A program made the position numbers and the translations under genes. DNA of 64,000 nucleotides from assembly GCF_000332995.1 (NCBI RefSeq), contig NZ_BANS01000003.1:124001-188000 (forward strand). Reading direction: 5' to 3'. Positions 52,190 to 60,750 of this stretch are shown piece after piece. The stretch is from Gordonia amicalis NBRC 100051 = JCM 11271 (lineage in GTDB: Bacteria; Actinomycetota; Actinomycetes; Mycobacteriales; Mycobacteriaceae). Under the pieces are notes generated by a model. It was not told where the DNA came from, searched no databases, and saw nothing but the letters and a program-made list of their open reading frames with translations. Each line of letters starts with the position of its first letter. Position 1 is the stretch's first letter.

Positions 52190-53061
52190 GTGCCCCGATC
52201 CGGCTCGGGTACGTCGGTCTCGGCAACATCGGCGGCCCGATGGCGGGCAGCCTGGCCGCCTGGCCGGGCGGCCTGACTGTGTTCGACCTGTCCGACGAGG
52301 CGATCGGCAAGGTCGTCGACAAGGGTGCGAAGGCGGCCGGTTCACTCGCCGAACTCGCCGCCGGGACCGACATCGTCGGCATCTGCGTCCTGAACGACGA
52401 GCAGGTGAGGTCGGTGGTCACCGGGCCCGACGGACTGTTGTCGACGGCCCGTCCGGGCACCATCATCACCGTCCATTCCACGATCGGACCGGACACCGCG
52501 GTCGACCTCGCCGAGCAGTGCGCGGCCCGCGACGTGGTCCTGCTCGACGCCCCGATCTCCGGTGGCGCGATGGGAGCGGCGTCGGGACGGCTGGCGATCA
52601 TGGTCGGCGGCCCGCGCGACGCCTACGAGAAACTGAAGGAGCCCTTCCGGCTCACCGCGGACCTGCTCGTGCACGCGGGACCCGAGGTCGGCGCGGGCAC
52701 CAAGATGAAGCTCGCCCGGAACCTCCTGCACTTCATCTCGTTCACCGCCACCACCGAGGCGGCGCGCCTCGCCGAGGCTGCCGGACTCGATATCACCAAG
52801 CTGGGCAAGGTCGTTCGACACACCGATGCCGTCACCGGCGGTGCCGGGGCGATCATGCTGCGGGAGACCACGGCGACGCTCGACACCGACGATCCGTGGT
52901 ACGGCATCTTCACCGGCGTTCGTACACTGGGCGAGAAGGACCTCTCGCTGGCACTCGCGCTCGGCGACGAACTCGGCGTCGACCTGCCTCTCGGGCAGAT
53001 CGCACTCCGCGAGCTGGCCCCCGGACTCGGTGTCCCCCATCTCGAAGGAGAAACCGCATGA
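52186..53061 (+). CDS. NAD(P)-dependent beta-hydroxyacid dehydrogenase (Rv0770-like)
   Basis: A 291-aa protein of the 6-phosphogluconate/3-hydroxyisobutyrate dehydrogenase family. N-terminal LGYVGLGNIGGPMAGSLA is the cofactor motif, LDAPISGGAMGAASGRLAIM the substrate-binding signature, and the catalytic Lys lies in GAGTKMKLARNLLHF near residue 175. It overlaps both neighbours by 4 bases. In this family substrates are small hydroxyacids; the actual one is unknown here. Confidence 0.88.
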   Translation: MSAPIRLGYVGLGNIGGPMAGSLAAWPGGLTVFDLSDEAIGKVVDKGAKAAGSLAELAAGTDIVGICVLNDEQVRSVVTGPDGLLSTARPGTIITVHSTIGPDTAVDLAEQCAARDVVLLDAPISGGAMGAASGRLAIMVGGPRDAYEKLKEPFRLTADLLVHAGPEVGAGTKMKLARNLLHFISFTATTEAARLAEAAGLDITKLGKVVRHTDAVTGGAGAIMLRETTATLDTDDPWYGIFTGVRTLGEKDLSLALALGDELGVDLPLGQIALRELAPGLGVPHLEGETA

Positions 53062-53447
53062 CCCGATCCAATGTCTCCGACGACGCACCCGACGAGGTGC
53101 GCAAGCGCGGCCTGAGGCGGATGTCCGAGGTCTACGGCTGGGAGGTGAGCGATGGTCCCGGCGACTACTTCGCGCACACCGCCGACCAGGTGTTCGGCAA
53201 CGTATGGGCTCGCGAGGGTCTCTCCGACCGGGATCGGCGACTGATCCTGCTCGGCGCACTCGCGGCGAGCAACAACATCGACGTCGCCGAGATCCAGGCC
53301 GGGGCCGCTCTGGGCAACGGCGAGCTGACGCCCGAACAGCTCGAGGAGATCAGTCTCTTTCTCTGCTATTACATCGGCTGGCCCCAGGGCACCAAGATGC
53401 ACTTCATGTTCGGTGAGGTCATCAAGAAGTACCGGAAGCAGAAGTGA
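53058..53447 (+). CDS. Carboxymuconolactone decarboxylase family protein (Rv0771-like)
   Basis: A 129-aa CMD-family protein. LSDRDRRLILLGALAASNNI and LTPEQLEEISLFLCYYIGWP are the family blocks. It has only one Cys, so it lacks the CxxC pair of AhpD-type peroxidases and is closer to the decarboxylase branch. The ATG at 53058 overlaps the upstream stop. Position in the operon suggests work on a lactone or keto acid intermediate; this is inference. Confidence 0.86.
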   Translation: MTRSNVSDDAPDEVRKRGLRRMSEVYGWEVSDGPGDYFAHTADQVFGNVWAREGLSDRDRRLILLGALAASNNIDVAEIQAGAALGNGELTPEQLEEISLFLCYYIGWPQGTKMHFMFGEVIKKYRKQK

Positions 53448-54796
53448 ACAAGCACATCATGTTTCGCCCGCTGGCAGACGGCAAGGGTCCCTCGTTGCTG
53501 AGTGCCTCGCCGGTGCCCGACCTCGCCGCCGCCGGATACACCGACACCGAATACGCCGCGTCGGGAATCGCCGACCGGCTCGTCGGCGACGGAGACACAC
53601 CTCCGGCCGAGTTCACGACCCGGCTGGTCGTCCGACGCCCCGCGGACGCGGCCGCGTTCAACGGCTGTGCCGTGGTGGAGTGGCTGAACGTGAGCAGCGG
53701 CAGTGATGCCGCGCCCGAGTATTCCTATCTCGCCGCCGAATTGGTGCGCGCGGGTTACGCCTGGGTGGGGGTCTCGGCGCAGTACGTCGGTGTCGAGGGC
53801 GGCACCGGTTCGGTGGGCGTCGCCGCCGGTGAACCCCAGAGTCTGTCCGCCAAGGACCCGGGCCGCTACGGCGGACTACATCACCCCGGTGACGCCTACT
53901 GCTACGACATCTTCCGCTCGATCGGACACGCGGTTCGTGGTGATCACTCCGGAGAGGCACCGACCCCGTATCACCCGCTCGCCGGACTCTCCGTCGGCAC
54001 GGTGCTCGCGGTCGGCGAATCGCAATCCGCGATGGCCCTGACCACCTATGTCAACGCGGTGGCCGCCGCCGGGGACTTCGACGGGTTCCTCATCCACAGT
54101 CGTGCGGCTGCAGGTCTACCCGCCGGCGACGTGGGTACGGGCATCGATGTGGGCACCGTGTTCAGCGGCGAACCCACCAGGATCCGTACCGATCTCGACG
54201 CACCGGTCCTCGTCGTGCAGACCGAGACCGATCTGCTGACCAACTTCCGCTACCACCTCGTTCGTCAGCCGGACACGGACCGTCTGCGGGTGTGGGAGAT
54301 CGCCGGTACCTCACACGCCGACCTGCATCAGATCGGCGACTTCGAGGAGTTCCTCGGCTGCCCCGATCCGGTGAACCGCGGCCAGCAGCGCTTCGTGTTG
54401 CGCGCCGGGCTGCGCCATCTCCGCGCGTGGGCCGACGGCGGGGATCCGCCACCGGTCGCCGATCCGCTGCGTCTGCGCGGGGTGACGACGGCCGAACCCG
54501 AGTTCGAGGTCGACGACATCGGCAACGTCCTCGGCGGCGTCCGCACGCCGTGCGTCGACGCGCCGACGCATGTGTTGAGTGGCGTTGTCCCCGATCCGAT
54601 CTCTCGCATCTGCCTACTGTTCGGATCGACCCACCCCGTCCCCGCGCATCTGCTCGCAGAGCGCTACGGCACACGCGACGAATACGAGAAGCACTACCGT
54701 GACGCCGCCGACGCGGCCATCAACGCCGGGTTCGTCCTGGTCGAGGACCGGGACGAGCTGATCGCCGACGCAAATCCGGACATGGTGCCCGAGTAG
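53444..54796 (+). CDS. Alpha/beta hydrolase-domain protein, large type
   Basis: A 450-aa protein of the alpha/beta hydrolase-10 type. A nucleophile elbow GESQSAMALT lies near residue 190 and a late His block EIAGTSHADLHQ near 285. N-terminal VVEWLNVSSGSDAAPEYSYL is typical of this large group of secreted or cytosolic hydrolases; no signal peptide is seen here. The GTG start overlaps the CMD stop (GTGA). It is the last gene of the divergent aldA operon and may open an ester or lactone. Confidence 0.85.
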   Translation: MNKHIMFRPLADGKGPSLLSASPVPDLAAAGYTDTEYAASGIADRLVGDGDTPPAEFTTRLVVRRPADAAAFNGCAVVEWLNVSSGSDAAPEYSYLAAELVRAGYAWVGVSAQYVGVEGGTGSVGVAAGEPQSLSAKDPGRYGGLHHPGDAYCYDIFRSIGHAVRGDHSGEAPTPYHPLAGLSVGTVLAVGESQSAMALTTYVNAVAAAGDFDGFLIHSRAAAGLPAGDVGTGIDVGTVFSGEPTRIRTDLDAPVLVVQTETDLLTNFRYHLVRQPDTDRLRVWEIAGTSHADLHQIGDFEEFLGCPDPVNRGQQRFVLRAGLRHLRAWADGGDPPPVADPLRLRGVTTAEPEFEVDDIGNVLGGVRTPCVDAPTHVLSGVVPDPISRICLLFGSTHPVPAHLLAERYGTRDEYEKHYRDAADAAINAGFVLVEDRDELIADANPDMVPE

Positions 54797-54823
54797 GTTT
54801 TCCGGGACTCGTCGCGGGCGACG

Positions 54824-55996
54824 TCAGTTGATCGCCCGCTTGCCCTCCTCGGCCGGGCCGGCCGGGCGCGCGCGTTCACTCAGGAATCCGTCCGTCGCGT
54901 GCCGGATGCCGGTCGAAATGGCATGGCCGACATGGCTTCCGGGATACCAGTGGATGCGTCCACCCCAGTGCTCGTGGAGCTGCTGTGCAGCCGACACCCA
55001 GGTCACGCGGTCGTTGAGTGCCGCGACCACCATCCGGCGGTCCGGGGTTGCGATCGGTTGCACCGACAGCGGACTGATGACGCTCGCCACCTCGCGCACC
55101 GACTCGTCGCGCATCAACGATGCGAGGCGCTGCCCCTTGGGTCCGCCGCGAGACATGTGATGGGCGAGCGTCGCATGCATGTCCAGCATCGGCACCACCG
55201 CGAGCACTGCGGCGATCCGCGGGTCCATCGACGCGGCCAGGGCGGCGATGGGGCCACCCAGAGACGTTCCGGCGATCGAGATCTCGGCTGGTTCGTGACT
55301 CTCGATCCAGGTGATCAGCGACCGGATCTCGGCGACGGCGCGGACCGTGATGAGGGTGTTCACCAGCGGGTCGAAACCCGGATAGGACACCTTCGTCACG
55401 CGCCGGGGTCCGTGCGCGGGGAGCACCGGGAACGCGACGTCGTAGCCGAGCTTCTTGTGGAGATGCGCCGCCCGGAACGCATACAGGTCATCCGGTCGTC
55501 CCTGCGCGGCACCATGCACCCAGATCAGCCATCGGGCGCCGGCCCGGCGCTTCGTCATCACCCGGACCGACGAGATGCCGTCGGCGTACGGGTCCAGCGC
55601 CGCCACCGATGCCGGCAACTTCGCGTCGACGGCATAGTCGATGTGCTCGAACGACGTGGTGCCGAAGACCTTGCGGTCGCGCGACAGGATCCTGGGCGCA
55701 CCGGGATCCCGATGCATCCCAGCGGGTCCCAGTCGGAGGAATTCGTCGGCCACATCGGCGCATCGCGCCACCATGTCCTCGACCGTCTCCATCGGCGGGA
55801 TGTCCCGGATCACCGAGTTGACCGCGATGAACAGTTCGTCGATCGCGGTCTCCCCGACCTGCCGCGGCCCGCACCCGGCTGCCGGGATACCCGTCTCCGG
55901 GTTTCCTCGTCCCGCCGCGATCGAACTGCCGATCGCCCGAGGCAGTACGCCGGCGAACAATCCTAGCCTGGCTCGTTCGGTCTCCCAGTCGATCAA
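54824..55996 (-). CDS. Alpha/beta hydrolase, LipO-like
   Basis: A 390-aa hydrolase with elbow IAGTSLGGPIAAL near residue 245, oxyanion region WLIWVHGAAQGRPDD, and a C-terminal His in PGSHVGHAIS. The TTG at 55996 overlaps the WS/DGAT stop (TTGA) and has GGGAGG just upstream, so I take it as start; the open frame goes on far upstream inside the WS/DGAT gene and is rejected. It is the last gene of the four-gene lipid operon and resembles, by neighbours, H37Rv LipO (Rv1426c). Confidence 0.82.
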   Translation of the reverse strand: MIDWETERARLGLFAGVLPRAIGSSIAAGRGNPETGIPAAGCGPRQVGETAIDELFIAVNSVIRDIPPMETVEDMVARCADVADEFLRLGPAGMHRDPGAPRILSRDRKVFGTTSFEHIDYAVDAKLPASVAALDPYADGISSVRVMTKRRAGARWLIWVHGAAQGRPDDLYAFRAAHLHKKLGYDVAFPVLPAHGPRRVTKVSYPGFDPLVNTLITVRAVAEIRSLITWIESHEPAEISIAGTSLGGPIAALAASMDPRIAAVLAVVPMLDMHATLAHHMSRGGPKGQRLASLMRDESVREVASVISPLSVQPIATPDRRMVVAALNDRVTWVSAAQQLHEHWGGRIHWYPGSHVGHAISTGIRHATDGFLSERARPAGPAEEGKRAIN

Positions 55997-57441
55997 CTGG
56001 CCTCCCGTGCCATCTCGCCGATACCGAGCGCATCGGTCGCCTCGTCGACCGCCCGCACGACCCGGCGGAGGAACCCGGCCGGGTCGGGCATGGATTCCGG
56101 TGTTGCGATGAGTCCCATGCTGAGCCGTCCGGCGTAGCTGTAGGTTGTCAGGTTCACGTCGGCCGGCGCGATCGCCAGGGCGAAGGAGATCCAGTCGACC
56201 ACCTCGATGTCGCCGATCCAGCGCGTGGTCCGGGGGCCGGGCATGTTGGCGGTGGTGATGTTGTTCATCACCAGCGGTGCCCGGTTGGCGGCCAGTCCGC
56301 GGAAGAACGGACCGAGCCGTCCGGTATAGGTCGCCAGCTTCTCGGTCAGGTCGAAGCCGACGTCCCGACGGCACGCCACGGTGGCCGCGCAGCTCTCGCC
56401 GGTCGCGACGATCCGCTCGACGGGATCGGCCAGATCGGAGCGCAGATACGCCATGGCGGTGGCGATCTCGTTGCCGTGAACCCGGTTGGACCCGAGGTTG
56501 TTGCAGACCCCGAAGATCGTCACCGGGGTGCCCGGCTCCTCGCCGCGCGCGATGAGCTCGTCCCTGATCGCACCGGCGATCACACCGTGCAGGGCACCGT
56601 TCACCGTGGTGCCGGCGGCCAGGGCGATCCGCTGGATGTCGGCCAGCGCGATGTCGGCCGACGCACATACCCGGTTCGCCCCGCTACGTGCGTTGAAGCT
56701 GGTACGACGCACCGTCAGCGGTTTCGGGATCAGCTCGCCGTTGGACGCCTTGCGCCGCGCTGCCACCGCGTGCCGGGCCGCGGAGACCACCGACGGGAGT
56801 CGACGGACCAGTCGACGCGCCTCCGCGCGCGCCGCCTTCGTGAGGGTCCGCGCGTCCTGCTCGAGAGCCTCGGGGACAGGTGCCGGGGGAACACGATCGC
56901 CCGGTTCTGCGGTGGCGGCCATGAAGGTGTTGAGCGCCGCGAGTCCGTCGGCCACCGCGTGGTGGACACGGACCACGACCGCTTGCCGACCGCCGTCGAG
57001 ACCGTGAACCAGGGTGAGTGCCCACAGCGGACGGTTGCGGTCGAGTTGCGCGACCGCGAGTTCGGACAGCACGGCGTCGAGTTCGGTGCGTCCACCCGGG
57101 GCGCCGACCCACACCTCGTCGATGTGGTCGGAGACGTCGAAACCGTTGTCCTGCACCCAGAAGGGGCGCGCCGAACAACCGGGCACCCAGCGCACCCGCT
57201 GGGTGGCACGCGGGAACATCCCGAGATAGCGCGGCAGGACGTCGGCGATCTCGGCGAGTGACAGTGGACGACCGTGTCGGGACGTGTCGAGGACCGCGAC
57301 CTTGAGAGTGTGCATCGGGTTCGACGGGGTCTCCATGTTGAGCATCAGCGCGTCCGGCCCCGTCATGCGCTCGGCACCCGAACCGGCATCGGCACCGGCG
57401 AACAACTCGGTGACGTCAGGTGTGTTGCGTGCGTTCGTCAT
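55993..57441 (-). CDS. WS/DGAT-type wax ester synthase/diacylglycerol acyltransferase
   Basis: A 482-aa bifunctional acyltransferase that makes triacylglycerols or wax esters from acyl-CoA. The catalytic HHxxxDG motif is HHAVADG near residue 145; early GPDALMLNMETPSNPMHTLK and late NNITTANMPGP fit the family. Adjacent genes match H37Rv Rv1425 to Rv1428c. The ATG at 57441 shares a base with the FadD12-like stop. Storage-lipid synthesis coupled to KstR control is suggested by the operators at 60.0 kb. Confidence 0.9.
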   Translation of the reverse strand: MTNARNTPDVTELFAGADAGSGAERMTGPDALMLNMETPSNPMHTLKVAVLDTSRHGRPLSLAEIADVLPRYLGMFPRATQRVRWVPGCSARPFWVQDNGFDVSDHIDEVWVGAPGGRTELDAVLSELAVAQLDRNRPLWALTLVHGLDGGRQAVVVRVHHAVADGLAALNTFMAATAEPGDRVPPAPVPEALEQDARTLTKAARAEARRLVRRLPSVVSAARHAVAARRKASNGELIPKPLTVRRTSFNARSGANRVCASADIALADIQRIALAAGTTVNGALHGVIAGAIRDELIARGEEPGTPVTIFGVCNNLGSNRVHGNEIATAMAYLRSDLADPVERIVATGESCAATVACRRDVGFDLTEKLATYTGRLGPFFRGLAANRAPLVMNNITTANMPGPRTTRWIGDIEVVDWISFALAIAPADVNLTTYSYAGRLSMGLIATPESMPDPAGFLRRVVRAVDEATDALGIGEMAREAS

Positions 57442-59091
57442 TCAGCTCACCTTCCGTTCCGGTCCGGCCGACTCCAGGTCGCGCTTGAGGATCTTGCCGG
57501 TGGCGTTGCGGGGCAGTTCGTCGAGGAACTCGACGTCGCGCGGAACCTTGAACCCGGCGAGCTGTTCCTTGACGTGCCCGCGGATCTGGTCGGCACCGAT
57601 GAGGGTCTGCGGAGTCCGCACCACGTACGCGGCCAGACGCTGACCGAACTTGTCGTCGTCGACCCCGATGACGGCGACCTCGTGCACCTCGTCGAGGGCA
57701 CCGATGACCTGCTCGACCTCGAGCGGATAGACGTTCTCGCCGCCGGAGACGATCATCTCGTCGTCGCGACCGACCACGAACAACCGGCCGTTCTCGTCGA
57801 GCCGCCCGACGTCACCGGACACCATGTGCCCATCACTGAAGGATTTGGTGTCGGAGGTCGTGTATCCGTCGAATCCGGAGTTGTTGGCGACCACGATGCG
57901 ACCGATCTCGCCGACCGGGAGTTCGCGATCGTCGTCGCCGAGAATCCGGACGCTGGTGCCGGTCAGCGGCCGGCCGGCGGTGTCCGGGCTGATGCGCAGG
58001 TCCTCGGGTGTCGCGGTACTGATCAATCCGGCTTCGGTGGCGTTGTAGCTGTTGTAGACGACGTCGCCGAAGCGGTCGAGGAAGGCGATCAGGGCATCGG
58101 TACGCATCCGCGAACCGCTCGCCGTGGCGAATCGCAGACTGGGCATCGGATGCGCGTCGAGAACCTCGTCGGGCAGGTCCATGATGCGTTCGAGCATCAC
58201 GGGGACGACGGCGAGTCCGGTCGCCTCGTGGTCGCGGACGAGGTCGAGGGTCGCGACCGGGTCGAAGCGGCGGCGCATGATCATGGTGCACGTCATGGTC
58301 GCCGAGATGGCGACCTGCCCGAATCCCCAGGCGTGGAAGATCGGCGCCGCGATCACCGTGGATTCTCCTGCGCGCCAAGGAATGCGATCGAGCATCGCGG
58401 CCAGCGACGCGATGTCGGTACTACCACCGCGACGCGCGCCCTTCGGGGTACCCGTGGTGCCCGAGGTCAGCAGCACGATGCGGCCGGCGCGCTCCGGCCG
58501 TGCGGGTCGCCGGCCGAGGTTCGCGTCGATGAGCGAGTCGGTCGTGAAACCCGAGACCGGCCCGGTCTCGGTCCAGGCGTGGATGCGGCGCATCCCCGGA
58601 AGCCGTTCCGCCGCCGGAGCGATGACCTCGTCGAACTCGTCGTCGGCGATGAGGACGTCGGCACCCTCCCGCTCGAGGACGTCGGCGAGCTGAGGTCCGG
58701 CGAAGCCGGTGTTGAGCAGCACCGCGTCGGCACCGAGCCGCGACGTCGCGGCGAGTGCCTCGATCAGTCCGCGGTGGTTGCGGCAGAGGATCGCGACGGT
58801 CGTGACCGGAGCGCCGGGGAGCTCACGCAGTCCGACGGCCAGGGCGTCGCAGCGCGCGTCCAGCTCGCCCCATGTGAGGCGGCCCGCCTCGTCGATCAGG
58901 GCCAGGCCCTGCGGGGCACGGGCGGCGGCCAGACCGATTCCGCTCACCGGTGACGCACCGCCGTGGCGACGCAGGTTGAGACCCATCCGGAGGTAGCGGT
59001 CGAGTCGCAGCGTGCCGAGGAAGCCGCTGCGGACGAGGGTACGAACGAGCCACGTGTAGGTGGTGACGCGATCGCGGAAACGAGTGATCAT
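57442..59091 (-). CDS. Fatty-acyl-CoA synthetase, FadD12-like
   Basis: A 549-aa FadD with phosphate loop LLTSGTTGTPKGARRGG, YNSYNATEAGLIS, GDVGRLDENGRLFVVGRDDE and catalytic Lys in NATGKILKRDL. The N-terminal LVRTLVRSGFLGTLRLDRYL is a typical membrane-proximal helix of FadD2/FadD12-type enzymes. ATG 59091 has AGGAG 9 bases upstream. It supplies acyl-CoA for the acyltransferases on either side. The number 12 is assigned by neighbourhood. Confidence 0.87.
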   Translation of the reverse strand: MITRFRDRVTTYTWLVRTLVRSGFLGTLRLDRYLRMGLNLRRHGGASPVSGIGLAAARAPQGLALIDEAGRLTWGELDARCDALAVGLRELPGAPVTTVAILCRNHRGLIEALAATSRLGADAVLLNTGFAGPQLADVLEREGADVLIADDEFDEVIAPAAERLPGMRRIHAWTETGPVSGFTTDSLIDANLGRRPARPERAGRIVLLTSGTTGTPKGARRGGSTDIASLAAMLDRIPWRAGESTVIAAPIFHAWGFGQVAISATMTCTMIMRRRFDPVATLDLVRDHEATGLAVVPVMLERIMDLPDEVLDAHPMPSLRFATASGSRMRTDALIAFLDRFGDVVYNSYNATEAGLISTATPEDLRISPDTAGRPLTGTSVRILGDDDRELPVGEIGRIVVANNSGFDGYTTSDTKSFSDGHMVSGDVGRLDENGRLFVVGRDDEMIVSGGENVYPLEVEQVIGALDEVHEVAVIGVDDDKFGQRLAAYVVRTPQTLIGADQIRGHVKEQLAGFKVPRDVEFLDELPRNATGKILKRDLESAGPERKVS

Positions 59092-59110
59092 CGTCGATCT
59101 CCTTTCGTGG

Positions 59111-59908
59111 TCAGCCGAGAACCGGGAACCGGCGCTCGCGGGCGAGCCCGTCGAGGGCATGCTGCATGTGCTTGCGGATCATCTGGTCCACCTCGGCATG
59201 GTCGGGATCGGTCCCGAACTCGGCCGTGATGTCGATGGGGTCGAGAACCTGGGTGACCAGCTTCGACGGCAGCGGCACGTTCGGCGGGAAGTGGGCGGTG
59301 AGCCCGAACGGGAAGCCGAACGCGAACGGCGCGCTGTCGACCCGGAGCAGCTTCTGCAGTCCGAGCAGCTTGGCGAGGCTGTCGCCGCGGTTCAGGAAGA
59401 GCTGTGTCTCCTGGCCGCCGATGGTGACGATCGGGACGATCGGGACGCCCGCTTCGAGAGCGGTGCGGATGTAGCCGGTGCGTCCGTGGAAGTCGATCGT
59501 CGCGGACTGGCTGGTGGGACGCAGCGCTTCCCATTCGCCGCCGGGGAACACGATGGTCGCGGCACCGGCTCTGAGTGCGGCGACGGCGTTCTTGGGGTGG
59601 GCCGGCAGGAAGCCGACCTTGCCGAAGATCTGTTTGCCCGCGCCGGTGAAGATGAGGTCGTGGGCGAGGGTGTACAGCGGCCGGTCGGGTCCGAACTCGT
59701 CGGCGAATGCGACGCTGATCACCGGGACGTCGAAGGCCATCAGCCCGCCGGAATGGTTGGAGACCAGCAGGGCGCCCCCGTCGGGAACCTTGTCCATGCC
59801 CCGGACCTCGGAGCGGAAGTAGGTCTTGGCCACGAGTTTCAGGACGGGTAGCACCCGTTTGACCCAGGTCTCGTCGCGAGCGGTGAGGTCGAAGGTTTCG
59901 GCACTCAT
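59111..59908 (-). CDS. Lysophospholipid acyltransferase-like protein (Rv1428c-like)
   Basis: A 265-aa PlsC-fold protein. The acyltransferase block is LLVSNHSGGLMAFDVPVI near residue 48, with His and Asp further apart than in the usual NHx4D, and VFPGGEWEALRP near 120. Long-chain acyl-CoA is the expected donor. It is the first gene of the lipid operon, about 105 bases downstream of the KstR box at 60014-60027. ATG 59908 gives MSAETFDLTA. Confidence 0.83.
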   Translation of the reverse strand: MSAETFDLTARDETWVKRVLPVLKLVAKTYFRSEVRGMDKVPDGGALLVSNHSGGLMAFDVPVISVAFADEFGPDRPLYTLAHDLIFTGAGKQIFGKVGFLPAHPKNAVAALRAGAATIVFPGGEWEALRPTSQSATIDFHGRTGYIRTALEAGVPIVPIVTIGGQETQLFLNRGDSLAKLLGLQKLLRVDSAPFAFGFPFGLTAHFPPNVPLPSKLVTQVLDPIDITAEFGTDPDHAEVDQMIRKHMQHALDGLARERRFPVLG

Positions 59909-60013
59909 CGTGGAGCAGCTCCTGTGGTTGTGTTTCCGCCTCGCGCGGGATCACCGCCGGAGGTCGCCCGTGGGCTGGATGACCTGGTGGTCGGTGTCCA
60001 CGAAAACAGAAAC

Positions 60014-60051
60014 GAGAACACGTTCTAATGTTTGAATTAGAACACGTTCTA
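60014..60051. promoter_or_regulatory. Two KstR boxes in a divergent promoter
   Basis: GAGAACACGTTCTA (60014-60027, one mismatch at the first base) and TAGAACACGTTCTA (60038-60051, perfect) match the KstR consensus and are 10 bases apart. One sits towards the acyltransferase-FadD12-WS/DGAT-LipO operon on the minus strand, the other towards the thioesterase operon on the plus strand. Both directions are therefore predicted to belong to the cholesterol regulon. Confidence 0.85.
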
Positions 60052-60104
60052 CTGCAGGCCTCCACCCTTCGTTACCTATGCCACACCTACTGATCGGTAG
60101 ACAT

Positions 60105-60746
60105 ATGGAGTTCATCCTCGAGGACATAACCGAAGACGAAGTCGCTCGTCGACGCGGCGTCTACACGCCCCTGACCGACAGCGTGCGCGACCTCGTCGAC
60201 GCCGTGATCCGCACCGAGGTGGGCGAGGATGCACTCGCCGACGCGCAGCGGCGGATCGCCGAGATCGTCGCCGACCTGCGCACCGAGCAGATGGACGGCC
60301 CATACGGCGTCCGGCACACGCGCGAGAACACCGGCATGGCCTGGGGGAATGCCGTGATCGGCGTACGCAACGCCCTGGCACCCCCGCTCGACATCGAACA
60401 CGTCCCCGACGGCGTGCGCAGCGAGTTCACCCTGGGTGCCGCCTACGAGGGACCGCCGGGGCAGGTCCACGGCGGCGTCTGCGCCATGCTCCTCGACCAT
60501 CTGCTCGGCAACGCGGCCAGTTACTCCTCACCGTGCTACACCGGCACCATCACCGTCCGCTACCTGCGCCCCACTCCCCTCGGCGCGCTGGTGGCCCAGG
60601 CGTGGGTGACCGAGCAGAACGGGCGCAAACGCATCGCACGCGGCACCATCTCCGACGCCGAGGGCGTGACCTGCGAGGCCGAGGGCGTCTTCATCGTCCC
60701 GCGATCCGCGGTCGACGGACCCGTGGTGCGCTGGTCGGAGGGCTGA
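60105..60746 (+). CDS. Hotdog thioesterase (PaaI-like), KstR-controlled
   Basis: A 213-aa hotdog-fold thioesterase. PGQVHGGVCAMLLDHLLGNA is the PaaI-type active-site helix, followed by YTGTITVRYLRPTPLGALVA. An N-terminal 75-residue helical extension precedes it. ATG 60105 (MEFILEDITED) is chosen; an in-frame ATG at 60078 is equally near the KstR box, and neither has a clear ribosome site. It could release a steroid or fatty acid from CoA. The next gene follows after 4 bases. Confidence 0.82.
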   Translation: MEFILEDITEDEVARRRGVYTPLTDSVRDLVDAVIRTEVGEDALADAQRRIAEIVADLRTEQMDGPYGVRHTRENTGMAWGNAVIGVRNALAPPLDIEHVPDGVRSEFTLGAAYEGPPGQVHGGVCAMLLDHLLGNAASYSSPCYTGTITVRYLRPTPLGALVAQAWVTEQNGRKRIARGTISDAEGVTCEAEGVFIVPRSAVDGPVVRWSEG

Positions 60747-60750
60747 GCGG

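Noticed and set aside
55997-56668. N-terminal extension of the LipO-like hydrolase
   Set aside because: It lies wholly inside the WS/DGAT gene in another frame, is Arg-rich, and a TTG with a good ribosome site at 55996 explains the true start.
57274-58953. Plus-strand frame of 559 codons
   Set aside because: Antisense of the FadD12-like gene and the end of WS/DGAT; no recognisable motif.
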